DNA of 64,000 nucleotides from Lateolabrax maculatus (lineage: Eukaryota > Chordata > Actinopteri > Acropomatiformes > Lateolabracidae): positions 21,257,001 to 21,321,000 of the forward strand of contig CM062214.1 in assembly GCA_031216445.1 (NCBI GenBank). The letters run 5' to 3'. Shown here piece by piece: positions 1-12,300 of the stretch. Position 1 is the first letter of the stretch; every line of letters begins with the position of its first letter. Below the pieces are notes generated by a model that was given only the letters and a program-made list of their open reading frames with translations, searched no databases and had not been told where the DNA came from. The translations under genes were made by a program, and so were the position numbers.

Positions 1-304
1 AGGCTCTTGCAGCCGGCCAGAGCCCACCATTGGCCCCCCAGCATAGTTAACTTTTACAGCCTGATCTGATGAGTGGAGGCTGGTTCCAGTTCGGGTAGAC
101 GAGTACAGCCCGTAAGAGGGGACTAACTGGGCAATTAGAGTCACAGACCAATTTGGGAGAACAATAGGTCCACACATTTAACAAGCTCCCCCTGCCAGGA
201 GCCCAGCAGGGGTCTGTTGTTGAGCCTAATGGCTGCCCTGTAGACACTGTGTCTGTCTTGGTAATGTACTGCCTGCCCCTACCTCAGTTAATGAGAAGGT
301 AATC

Positions 305-1160
305 GAGTATGAGCTCAATGGTTGGGCACCTGTCCGTCAAACACATCTCCAGTAGACAGTCTAGGTAAGACAGTACTAGGCTTTTTAAAGACACGTGAAA
401 ATCTTTAAAAAAGAAAAATAAATGCTTAACCCAAGCGAACAATTATCTTCTTTCTACAGGTTCAAAGTCAACATATTCACAGGATTATTGCATTGGCTTT
501 TTTTGCTATTGCATGCCATCCTGCTCCAATTCATATGACTAAGAAACACAGGTTTCTAAAACATTTGGCCAAATAACCATATTTAATATCACATTATTTT
601 CACCATAGAAATGACACATTCATAGTTCTTGTACTTTGCAATTAAGTTTTTCTGATTCAACACTGCCAGAAATTGCACCAGGAAGTCTACTTTAAATGGA
701 ACCCCCACCCAAAAAAAAAAAAATATATATATATATAGAATTCATATTATTTATTAAATTTGAAAGCATGTATATGAGCTTTCAGTGGTTGGGCACCCAT
801 CTGTCAAACAGACCTCCAGTAGACAACCTGACAATGGTAGTATTAGGTTTTTTAAAAAAGGTACATGAAACTTTTTAAACTCAAGTCCACATTGACTGTT
901 ATAACTTGTCTTGCTTAACACTAGACCTAAACATGACTTGTCTATGCTTCAAAGTGCAAGGTCAATATTTTCACTGGATTTCGGAATATTCTTTGGTAGT
1001 TCACGTCATCCTGCTCAATTTCATTAATCTTTAGCAAACTAGCTGGCCAAATGTGTCATATTCACAATCACAACACCGTCAGTCTGTTTACACCATATAA
1101 ACAAGACATCACCATTTAGATTCTTGTACTTTGCAAATTAGTTCTTCTGATTCAGGGCCA
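305..1160. repeat. Diverged tandem duplication, two copies of about 370-390 bp
   Basis: Copy 1 (about 305-672) and copy 2 (about 770-1160) share the same order of blocks: GGTTGGGCACC, then TCTCCAGTAGACA / CCTCCAGTAGACA, then a T-run followed by an A-run, CATCCTGCTC, GGCCAAAT, TTCTTGTACTTTGCAA and TTCTGATTCA. The offset is about 465 bp. Copies differ by many substitutions and small indels, so the duplication is old. Read on the minus strand, both copies keep a short frame (LSTG..FD...VPNH then stop) behind an AG, noted under findings. No transposase or terminal repeats are seen. Confidence 0.75.
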
Positions 1161-1186
1161 AATTAGTTTAACAAAACAACAACAAA

Positions 1187-1190
<4 letters not shown>

Positions 1191-1240
<50 letters not shown>
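1191..1240. repeat. (AT)n microsatellite
   Basis: About 25 uninterrupted AT units, ending copy 2 of the local duplication. The apparent ORF across it is an artefact of the repeat. Confidence 0.97.
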
Positions 1241-1242
<2 letters not shown>

Positions 1243-1595
1243 TGAAGTTACCATCCAAAATCCTTTGAATAGCATAATGTAAATTCTATTTGGGGTATTT
1301 TTCCCTCCACAGTACAGTCTACATCGGCAGAGTGGGACAGCAGAACAAACACCTGAAACATACATCAAAGACAGAGGCGTGTTTGGGAAGAAGAGGAGGG
1401 GGGACTGGGTGTCTGAGCTGGCCTCCGTTGAAACACAGTGAACTCAGATAAAAGCTGTCTCCTCCCTGCACATAAGAGACTCATTAACTTAAGAGATTGA
1501 ACCCCCATTTGTCTCTTTTCTCTTCCCCTACCCCCCCCCCTCTCCCTCCCCATCCTGCTGGGCTCCAGTAGGACTGACAGTCCCTCTGCAGACTG

Positions 1596-1733
1596 TCAGT
1601 AGCACTCAATTGTCACATCCAGTCTCCGGGCCTTGTGGGCAGACGCTGCCACGCCGAGGTGAGCAGACAACTTGCCCCCAGAAACTACAGACATCTGTGG
1701 ATCGACACAGTATGCTAAACCGGGGTAACGCAC
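1596..1733 (-). CDS. Possible terminal exon of an unidentified gene, left of MOV10L1
   Basis: On the minus strand an acceptor (ttattatgttag) precedes 46 codons in phase 0, from VRYPGLAYCVDPQ to RRLDVTIECY and a TGA at 1596-1598. The stretch is clearly richer in GC than its surroundings. I do not recognise the protein. The upstream exons would have to lie inside or beyond MOV10L1, which starts only about 500 nt away, so this may instead be an alternative MOV10L1 3' exon. With MOV10L1 exon 25 phasing it would read six codons and stop. The same DNA on the plus strand also offers an acceptor (ccctctgcag) and a GAG/GTGAGC donor around 1592-1658, so even the strand is uncertain. Confidence 0.3.
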   Translation of the reverse strand: MRYPGLAYCVDPQMSVVSGGKLSAHLGVAASAHKARRLDVTIECY

Positions 1734-2026
1734 CTAACATAATAAAAGTTCAAATGTTTTCTAATTTCAATTTTCTAAAATAAGAGCTGATACTAAAGAA
1801 CTGGGAAATTCTGCTGTTAAAATCAGGCCAATGCCATTCAAATCATTTTAGTAGCATTATTGTGCAGCCTTGGCAGATGAACACAGTGGCGCTACTATGA
1901 CGCAGTTCACATTAATTTACCCATTATCTGTGGCATCTTAATTTAAAAATCTTATGCACAGTCAAGCACATCAGCTAAATAATCACAGGACACAGAAATA
2001 ATTGTGCAGTGTACACAAGCGTCATC

Positions 2027-2032
2027 TTTATT
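2027..2032 (-). terminator. mov10l1: MOV10L1 poly(A) signal AATAAA
   Basis: The plus-strand TTTATT reads AATAAA on the minus strand, about 206 nt after the MOV10L1 stop codon. It is the first canonical signal after exon 26 and gives a 3' UTR of roughly 220-230 nt. Cleavage would fall near 2005-2015. No transcript data are available here. Confidence 0.6.
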
Positions 2033-2237
2033 TCTATCCCCGAGAGGAACTGCATTTGGCTTTCAGATACAGAAATTTCTCTTTTCATACTAATTCAGTT
2101 AACACTGATCAAGACAGCTACACCTTACTTTGCAAACAGACAAAAGAGAGACTAGCCAAAGGAAATATGAAAAAACTTAGAACATGATAAGACAGTCAGG
2201 ATGACAGAGCTACACCATTCATGACTACATCGTCCTC

Positions 2238-3339
2238 CTATGCACTCCTTTGCTCCTCTGCAACACTGAGGAAAGAAAAACAGGTTGGTTGATTAAAACT
2301 GATTGAAACAAGACAGTTAATGTTCTTGGCAGTACATTTTTGCTCTATGCGTGTACTCTGTCACATGAAAAAGTATGCTAAATAAATGCTTGCCTAGGAA
2401 ATGTCATTTACAATTGGTAAAAAAATAAATACAAAAAATAAACTGCTTAAATTGTACCATAATAGAAATATATTTATTGTTGGTATCTGTATTGTTATCT
2501 GTCTAATTTATTGATAAATCAAATTCTCAATCCAAATTACTTGGATTATAGGCTGAAACCTCGACCCTGCACAACACTGGTGTGGCAGCGACGCTGAGGA
2601 ATGCTGTAATGTGTAAATTCAATTCTATGTTTATTACTGAGGTTATAGTTGACAACCTAAAATAGAGAGGTGTTTCTAATGTTTTTGTCCTTCCCAATGT
2701 CTGTACACGAGGGGGGCAGAAAATCAAAAACACTCTGAATATAAGATGAATTTAATACAGTCCAGTACAACATCATGACTAACTATCACCTCAATGTTAA
2801 AACATATGATTCAATTGACACTTCTCTCATAGTGTCAAAAAAACTAAAGATTATAGGCAACATAAAATTAAACTTCATGGCAGACCAGTTCTATTGGATT
2901 ACATTAGATTTTACAGGTGTACCTAATGAAGTGGTCACTGAGTGTTAATATCGATTAAGAATATCAGAATATCTGATCAGTTTACATACTTGTGAGTTTC
3001 TCTTAGGGAGGGAGGGGGATCGCAGCCCACATATGCCCCATTGATGTAACAGTACTGCAGTAGAGCCCTGAAGCATGGATCCTGGAAAAAAATTAAGTAA
3101 TTTAAAGTACTTAATAGGCTGGATGTATAGCACACTATTATAAACAAAATCACATTTGTTATAAAACCTAGGATCAAATAAAGTGTTTTGTCACTCACCC
3201 TAATGAGAATGTGGGGGTTTCCAACAATTAAGAGCAGGGCTTTGGGACGAGTGATGGCCACGTTGAAGCGTTTGGGGTTGGCCAGAAAGCCGAGCGCACT
3301 CTGCAAATCATCACTTTGTACGGATTCATTAGAGCGCAC
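2238..3339 (-). other. mov10l1: MOV10L1 C-terminal exons 24-26 (motif VI and tail)
   Basis: Exon 24 (3339-3199) carries helicase motif VI, NPKRFNVAITRPKALL, with the arginine finger (residues 1088-1103). Exon 25 (3081-2990) encodes DPCFRALLQYCYINGAYVGC, the last conserved block of the family. It then reaches a GTATGT donor in phase 2. Exon 26 (2265-2238) has a strong pyrimidine tract and adds only nine codons (NVAEEQRSA) before TAG. If the donor is not used, the frame reads through three more codons and stops at 2977-2979. Both ends are short and poorly conserved, as in human MOV10L1. I favour the spliced version because of acceptor quality and the poly(A) signal about 210 nt further on. Confidence 0.85.
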
Positions 3340-6300
3340 CTATATTATAAGAGAATGAAACTGAATGAGTAATTGCCAAAATAAGAAATAAATTATGGGA
3401 AGATTATGATTGATGTTTGTGATCCACAGCCTATGACTATCATTTTTAGTTGACCAGTTTTCATTTTTGATTAATAAATTATGCATTATTTTAAACTGAT
3501 CCAAATCTATTTACCGTATATCTCTGTTAACTGCTTGGATGAACATCTTGCTCACACATCATTTGGTTGTACAATGTCAAAGAACAGCAATGATTGCTGC
3601 CTAGTCTGTCTTTACTGCCACACCATCTTTCGTAAGATTTGAAGAGTAAAAAGGCAAATGAACATGCTGAAACATCACGAGACACTCTGGGATGCACTAG
3701 ACAAACAGCTGAAGTCATTTCATCTCTCAAACTCTGCAAACGTTTGTTGAATGAAGGCAAATCATGGCTATAAAAAAATTACTAAGTTTTACTGATATTA
3801 GTACAGAAACAGATATTTTTAGGGTTCCTAAATAACACTGTGTTATTAACATTGCTGGGATCTTCTTCTGCCCTAAAGTAATCAGGATCACAGAAATTGC
3901 AAAACCTGCATAGACCAAACCTGGCAGAGACAGGTTCAACAGCACACCCAACAAAACCACAATCACTGACCACATGATGGTGCTAAAAAACTATTTTACC
4001 ACTGTTTTGGTCAGTATCTGCTCAACTGTTCAGATCACAACACATCTTTCTGCGTAGGGCAGACCCGGATGTCACACCGCTCAATTTTTTGTTACAAGGC
4101 GTTCAGAATTGATTTAATTTTCTCCACACTTTGTACATGTCTAGACTCAGCCAGAAAAATGTCTTCAGATGGAATTTTTAAAAACATCATCACAAAAATT
4201 ATGCTGTCTTGCTGTACAGAAAGATGCCATTTAAAATCACAACAATGGACCTCTCATTGAGAAGAAAGCACATTCTGACGTTTCTAACTTGTATTCCCCA
4301 AATTCAGTTTCTGCCTACCGTAGACAGGATGATAACCAGGAACTCTTGTCCTTGGAACTCCTCCACAGAACCCACTTTGATGCCAGACAAGCCCACCTTA
4401 CCCAGCAGCACTCGAATCTTCTCACACTGGAGAGTAATAAGGAAACAAGGACACTATTGGGTTACAATATGCAACATCACTTTAACATTTAGAAGCCCTT
4501 TAAGCTACCTTGGTGTTGAATTAGCTTTTTAGCTTTTTTTCCTCACTCTATCAAGAGGGAACAAGGAAGGAAATCTCACTCATGAAGTGCTTTAAAGCTT
4601 TAATATGAGACAGGACTTCAGAAAGCACAATAAACATTTCACAGATAAACTGCACAGTCTTACTTGTTTCTTGTAGGGGGCAATGATGCCAATGTCAGAG
4701 GCATCCACAGGGTTGTAGAGCTTCTTGGCCAGCTGGCAGCAGTAGAGCATGACCTGTACAGCCTCCACTGGGTTGAACCATGATGGGTTGTTGCCTTCCC
4801 TCATTTCTGTGCCCTAGGGTAGAGAAAAATACATACGCCCTACATTTATTAGATTTTTCAGATGTACCTAATAAACACTCAGTGTAGATGCAAACTCCAT
4901 TTGTGATACAAGAATCCGCCTCAACAGTGAAGCCATATGTCTTAAAAATCTTCACAAGTCTAAAGACCACTCACCCTAACTCCATGGAGGAGAAGTGGGA
5001 AGCCTTTTTTGGGCAGGGTTTTCCAATGGCAGAGAGAGTCTACTATGGCCCGGGGGGCTTTAAAAGACAGTTCGCCCTGGTAGAAGAGCTTGGAGGGCAG
5101 CGTGAGCAAGGCCTCATGAGAACGGTAGTTGTAGATCAGTTTAGTCACCTGTAGTAGTAACAGACTCCAAGATGAATTATTTGTGCTAATCCTCTTACAC
5201 TGACAACTTACTAGTACAAACAGTAGCACCAAAGAAAAAATAAAGATGGTAAATATGCTACACACGGCATCAGGTGTCATGCAGCAAAACAGCTGCGTAG
5301 CATGTGGAAGATTTTGACTATCTTCATGAATGTCAATGTGATACTTGCTTCCAAAGAATTACTATAGATTATGTACGCAGTGCACCAACCAAATTAGGGT
5401 TGTATCCCCAGTCGTGTCTGGAGTAGAGTGAGTTGGCCATCAGCCTCTCCAACAAAGAAACCCCCAGGCCAAAGGCAGCGGCCAGCTTGGACTTCACTAC
5501 TGGACCCAACTGACAAGGGTCTCCGGCCAACACTATCTAAGCAAGTGAGAGAAGAAATTATTATTAATCAATAATGCTGAGGCAAGTTATTAAGAAGGCT
5601 AATTGTTGTTTCAGTTTTTCTTGAAAGATACCACATATCTTATAGTATTGATTAACTTATTAACTGAGCATACAAAACATTGATTGAGGAATTAATTAAG
5701 CTGGGAATACACGGGGAATCACCCATAACTGAAGTCAATAATACAAAAATGAGTCCATCCACACAAAAAATAAGGCTGGATGTCTGGTGCAAATTACATT
5801 TGATACTCAATTGTGACATGTCTGAACAAAAAACAGAGGCACTGGGAAGAGCCTTTAAGGTCTGAATGTAGTCACTGCATGTGCATTTGTGCTGACCTGT
5901 CCATCTCTCTCTGATATAAGACTCATGGGAATTAGTGACTCTGGTTCTGTAGCCTGGCCGGCTTCATCCAGAAATACATGGGTAAAATGTCCCACTCTGA
6001 CAAAAAACAAATCCAAAGTTAGTGAACTGAGTTAGAAGCCAGGACAAAAGATGCTCATGTAAACTGCTGACAAATATTCATACTACAGCCCAGATCTTAC
6101 TGTAGTCCTATATTATGGAACATGCCAGCGCTGGAGCAGGTGCTGACAACAATCCTGTGATAAGAGGCATGACGGATGTCCTCTCCTGCCCTCGAGTACA
6201 GTCTCAGCACTTCTGGGATGGACTAAGAAAAAATTGTTACATCAACAGGACATGTACATTTTAGATGATAAAGAACGTCCTAAAGGTAGATGCAGACAGT

Positions 6301-9300
6301 GCATGTTATCACTACCTCATTTATTATTAAAAAGGACTACTGACAATAGCACCGCCCAACCTGGTGGTGATGGCATCTGTACAGACCTTACTGCACACAG
6401 GAGCATACATATTTTCCCTTTGATCATATACACCGTGAATTAGGTGTCTGTTGCCAAAAAAACGGTGAAATTCTTTTCCCTGATGCTGTTCAGTACCTCG
6501 TCCTGTCGAGAGGATGCGTTGACACGCGCCAAACTTGCAGCATGCAGGTAGCCACTGTGATGTAGGCGGACGCAGATGAGGTCAGCAGCACTGTTGGAAG
6601 GAGTACACACCAGTACACGACTACTGGGCAGAAAGTGGTAAACCTTGAGGTGGAAAGACTTCATTAAGTCACACAAGCAGGGGAGTAAGCTTGATCAGCA
6701 TAAGACCGAATGGTAACATTTTCACATTATTGCAGTTGTAGAGATGATTTTCATCAATACAAGTGTTTTCAGATTGTTTTCCTTGTACATTTTTTATATC
6801 TATCAAATGATTAGTTAGTATATTCTATAGTGTTTATGGGTGTATACCTGCAGTATGGCCTCTATGAGGGTGATGGTCTTTCCAGTGCCTGGAGGTCCAA
6901 ACAGCACATAGGGAATGGGCCGACACTCTCCTGCCAGGATCCTCTTCACTGCCTCTCTCTGAGGGGGGTTCAGGTCTTGGTTAAAAAAGTGCCCTTTGCT
7001 GGGGATTGGTTTGGGTGCCAGTCTACCACCTATAAGTGATTACACATTTGTCAGACGTTCTCAATGTTATCCGATATGTACAGGCAAATGTTGTACCAAA
7101 TTAAAAATCTAATACCTGTGCCTTTGGTCTGTGTGGCCTTTGACTTCATGTTGACGGAAATGCTGGACACTTTTCCCTTTTCCATGGCTGGAGCCTGATG
7201 TTCGGATACAATTACACTTAATCAAGACTAGAGCTAGACTTAATGACATCATTGTCTTTTAAATGTTTTTCTTTCACCTCATTGTTCTCCATTGTTTTGT
7301 TTTGGTCTGGCTCCTCTATCCACTTTCCGGTCCACTGAGGGGCCTGAATAGTCACCCTAGAGGGGTAGAGAACTGCACAGAAATGTGAAAATAACAGCAG
7401 TTTAAAGCTCTCCAGTAGAAATAAAAACCAGAAGTGCCTTATTGAAAAGGCAACCAAGACTTCCTAAACTTGTAATGATTGAAATTGCAATTTTGTGTAC
7501 TAAACAACTGTGTAATTATCAAGAAATATAATGTTATTTGTCGTTTTAAAAATGATTCTAAGCACCTGATAAAGCAGACAATAATGGAGAAGTAAAATGT
7601 TCATTCTATTTTCTCTTTTTTCTCACAATAGCAAACAAAAAGGATGAGGTAAGCTACAAACAGCACCCTCTGGAGCCAATTTTATGGAAGTGTCAATATG
7701 TGTCCACTCCCACTAAAGGACAGATTTTCAATATAGTGCATTTTTTTTTTTTTGTTGTTAAAATAAAGAATTTCTTAGAATTCAAGCTTTACTAGAATTT
7801 ACTAGGAATGTAACGTAACGTTTTTCATTAATTTTTCATATTTTTATATAATTTACAAATAAAATAGAATTTACAAATTTGTCTCGTGAAGAACAAAATG
7901 TCATAAATTCTAATTATTGATTCAACATCCTTTTGTAGTTCAACACACTATGTGAGAAAGGCTTTTTCAATGAGACAGTGACTGGTAACTTAACTTTTCA
8001 TCAGTTTTGTGTTTGCAGTGGAAAATTTTTCATCCTCATGAATGTCAGTATGATACAGCATGATCTTATATTGTTGCTCCTGTAGAACACTGTATATTGC
8101 ATGTGATTGTAGGTACAGTTGACTTCAAAATCTCAACTTACTCTCCCCAAACAGTTTTGTCTGGTCAAGTGCATTGTGACACCTCCTAATGGTCAATCTG
8201 GCAATAAAAGCAGTCAAAACACTCGTATTACAACTATATCACACTATTTCCAGGCAAAATATGAATGCATCGCGTTTATAAAAATACAGCCTCTTTTCTA
8301 ACCTGTTGTAAGAAAACTCAACATCAAGCGGCTCTCCAAGGTAGCTGCGCTGAAACTCTGAGTTCACTCTCAAACTCACATCCTCATCATTGATCTGTGA
8401 GACAAAACAGAGCATTACATTAAACCTAAATTCCAAGAGCATTTATGTTTGATTATGCAGAACATAAAATATGCTTCAGAGTATCAAACATCTCCATACC
8501 TCTGTGACATAACTAACATACTCCATTACCAAGCTGTCACTCTGCGGTTTCTTCAACACTATTCTGTCGCCTGCAAAGAAAACTTGTTAATACTTGTGCT
8601 GCGCAAAAAACTCACAACAATGATAAAGAAAGACCTACGGCGTATTCACCTATATTGAGATTGGGTCTGCCTTCGGCCAACCCAAGGACCTCTAGGTGCA
8701 GGTAGACCGCTCCTTTCCTGAGAAGGGCCCCGGTGATTGTGAATTCTCTCAGTTCCTTCTCTGCGTGCAGCTCTTCCAGCCAGAGAAGGGTTGAGAAACG
8801 GGAGTGCATGTTAGATGGGGACAGCACCTGAGCAAACAGACACAGCAGCAGAAAGGAAATTTTATATTTCAGTTTATCCCTAAAGGCAAATTGTATTTTT
8901 TTCACAAAAGATTGCAGTAAGACACAGAACAGTAGCCAATGAAGCCAATCTGTGTCCTCTAAATAAAGGATGGTCTTTTAATATTATACATCCCTTACTT
9001 GTGAAATTTAGAAGCAGAGATGTTCACTCCTTTGTTAGGATGCTGATTCAGAAAGCATATATTCATAAAGTGAATAAGTATCCGTAGACTCCATTATTCA
9101 ACGTGCTTTAATGCATCATTAATCAACAAATTTACTGTGCAGGTAGCCCTAATCCAACTTGTATTATGGTATTCTTGATGATCAGATAAACTTCATCATG
9201 GGCACGCTCACCTCTCCCAGGCAGGGTTTAACTACCAGCACGTCGCTCTGTGCCTCCACACAGTCTCTGAGAGCCTGGGGCACTGGGTAGTTAGGCAGGA

Positions 9301-12300
9301 AGTTTGGCGACCGCCGCTTAGTAAACCTACGGGGGGGAAGTCAATCTTACCCAAAGGATGACATAAATAATTCATCTTGTATTATGCATTTATGAGATGG
9401 CTTTTGTTTTAGAGATAGCAAAACAATATTGCACACCAGTAGTTACACTGATATTTAATAAGTTTATGTTTGTGTATTATTAGATATGTGTATTCCTCCA
9501 ATTGTTTTATTCCATTTAGAACATATAAAACAAAATGGGTCATTACTTATTTATTTCATTTTTGGGGATACTGACAACTGCAAAAACAAAACTGGAAGCT
9601 CCCTGCATGCAAAAAGTATAAATATTAATTAAGATCTATTCGCTATTAATATTAGTATAAATAAGATCAAATTAACAGGCAAATATCAGAGCTGTTGCTG
9701 TAAGATTGGTAGGCAAATAATTTCAAGCTTGGTGCTCTTCCTCAGGCAGCGATGGAATCAGTCGTTTTGATACCTTGATGTCTCTTTTGGAACAGAGACA
9801 GTGATCACGTGAGTAGGCATTGTTGAGACTGGGCGCGCATCACAGGGACTGTAGGGCACAGAAGGTTGCAGCAGGTTCTCCTCTTCACTGCCCACTGTGA
9901 CCGCCAGGCGCCTCCCGATGGTGAAAGAGGAGAAGTGCAGCAACAACAGCTCAGCACAGCTTCCCAGGCTCCTGAGCAATTTCCAACATGGAATTTCATA
10001 CTAACAGTTCCACAGAGATACTCGACACTTCAATAAACAGAGCTTATTTTATATGGCAAGCAGGCCCAGACATAGGTGAAGTCAAAAACTTTCCATTCTA
10101 CATTCATCTTTTTGATTCATTACTTCTCCGTCAGGTTCTGTTATTTACAATAGTGCCACTACAGCAGTTTAAAAAATAACTTACTTTGCTTCGCAGGCTA
10201 TTACAATTGACAGCCTTTCTCCTGGTGGAATATCCACCTCTCTTTCTTCTCTCCTTACACCAGGGGAATGGATAGTCTCCTTCAGCAGCTCACCATTTTC
10301 TTTGTCTACTTCTTTTGCATCACTGACATGTTTTTCTGAAGACTCCGAGCAGTTTTCTTGCAAACACTGTTGTTTCTGTCTCAGTGGTGTGGGCCCTTTG
10401 ATAGTAACCAGAGTGAATTGTTCTTTTGAGTCCCAGCCAGCAAAGTCACAGCACTTCAATCGGTGGACATCTGTACCTTTATTTCTGTTATGAGAGAAAG
10501 ATGAGGATTATACAGTACAGTACATTGTCCTGATGAAAATAGTAATTTGCTATGTAACATGTACTCCATAGTCTTCTCATTTTCTCTCACATTTGACAGA
10601 TTTGTACCAAAATACCTATAGCACCAAGAGTTTTAATGAAGGTTGCAAAGATTTTAAAAAATGTTCTTGAACAATCAACAATTGAAATTATAAAAACTAT
10701 ACTTCTATCTTATAAAGGTTTGTGAGTAGTGCTTTAGGTTTACACTCAGAATATGAATATTTTCTTTGTTCTTTTTACTCACTGTATCCAGAGCACCAGC
10801 TCCCTTTTCTCCTTTATCATCAGCTCCCCAAACTGGCCATAGTCTGTTACATCCAGCCCGCCTTTGTTTTCCAAAATGCTCTGGAGTTTAGCCTCTGGGA
10901 GAGGCGCAGCAATACAATTCACACTGCAACAAGGATAACAAACAAAAGGCCGTCAAATGATGATGTAACTGTTCTTAATCACCCAAATCAAAAATTGAAC
11001 AATGAGGAAAATGCTATTACACTTCTGATAATATGAAGCTAAAATTATTTGTCAATTCAGTCATTTATTAAGTGAAAATACATATAACATTGTAAAAATG
11101 AATACCTCGGGGTTTGACATTTGGTCAGACTAAACAAAACATTTGAAGATGTCTCATTGGGCTCTGGGAAGCAGCATTTGTTCACTATTTGTTTTATAGG
11201 CCAAACATCAAAAAGAAAAAAAAAAGAAGAAAATCGGCATAATAATCAATAACGAAAACAGTTGAAATTGCAGCCCCATAGCGATACAAGGCCAGACACT
11301 GGTTAATACCTCTGATGGCAAGGTGCCATACACAGGGCCCTCCACGAGTAGAAGGACTGACTGCTCTCCACCATTACCAGGTTGACCAGGTGCCCTAGCA
11401 AAGGCTGGTAGTGGGCAGGAAGCAGCAGAGAGTCCAGGCTGAAGAACACACTGTCCTCTACCACTCCATTGTTACCATACACACTGGTCACATGCACCTG
11501 GAGATAGCAGATCATTCAGAGGTGGGGAGAGGGATGAAAGAATTACATTTATAACCAAGCAAGGCTTTAATATTATACATTTGTATTAAACAGACATAAT
11601 TAGCATTAACACTTTATCTGAATTACGTGCAATTCCTTTTAACATTTTTTTTTTCTTTTTCTAAAGAGTCTAAATTGTAATGAGTGGGTACAGCCAAAAC
11701 CTTTCAATGATGCAATTACCTGGTCTAAGCGGCAATAGCGTAAAGGGGCCACAGAATGAGCCTGGGTGGTCCACTGGGTAGGATTGATAAAATATTTTGC
11801 TTGGACCCAGTCTCCTTTCATTGGCTCATAACCTAACAAAAAGGAGAGAAAATACACAAAGTATGCCAACAGGCACAAAACTTAACATTAGCCTTCAGCC
11901 AAGTGCTAGTAAATTATAGTGTGGCTGTGAGTTTGTCTAATCTACTCTCAGTTTGAGAGCTAACCAAACATAAACTGTAAAAATATAGGTGGCTGTTAAA
12001 TCAGTCAAAATGCAGGACAGTTCTGGGACTGAGGGACCCCTGTGGGTGTACACTTCAGAGTTAGTTTATGCAAAGCATCATGGGGTCAAGAGGCTCACAA
12101 CTCTACCGTGTAAAGTACAGTGAGTATCAGCACCTTCCCAAAGACTGTAGCGTGGGAAGTATGTGGTCTGGTTTATGTAGCCGCCATCTCCATCAAGTGA
12201 TGTGACTGTGCCAATGAGAGGCCGCAGCTGCATACTGTCAGCTTCTAGGGAGGTTCTTCCTCCATCCTCCCAAGCATCTGCACTCTTCTCCACCTAAATG

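Noticed and set aside
7278..7356. Shorter version of MOV10L1 exon 14 starting at 7356
   Set aside because: The AG at 7357-7358 lacks the long pyrimidine tract that the AG at 7373-7374 has, and the longer exon restores the VLYP match to human and the correct phase with the 56-nt exon.
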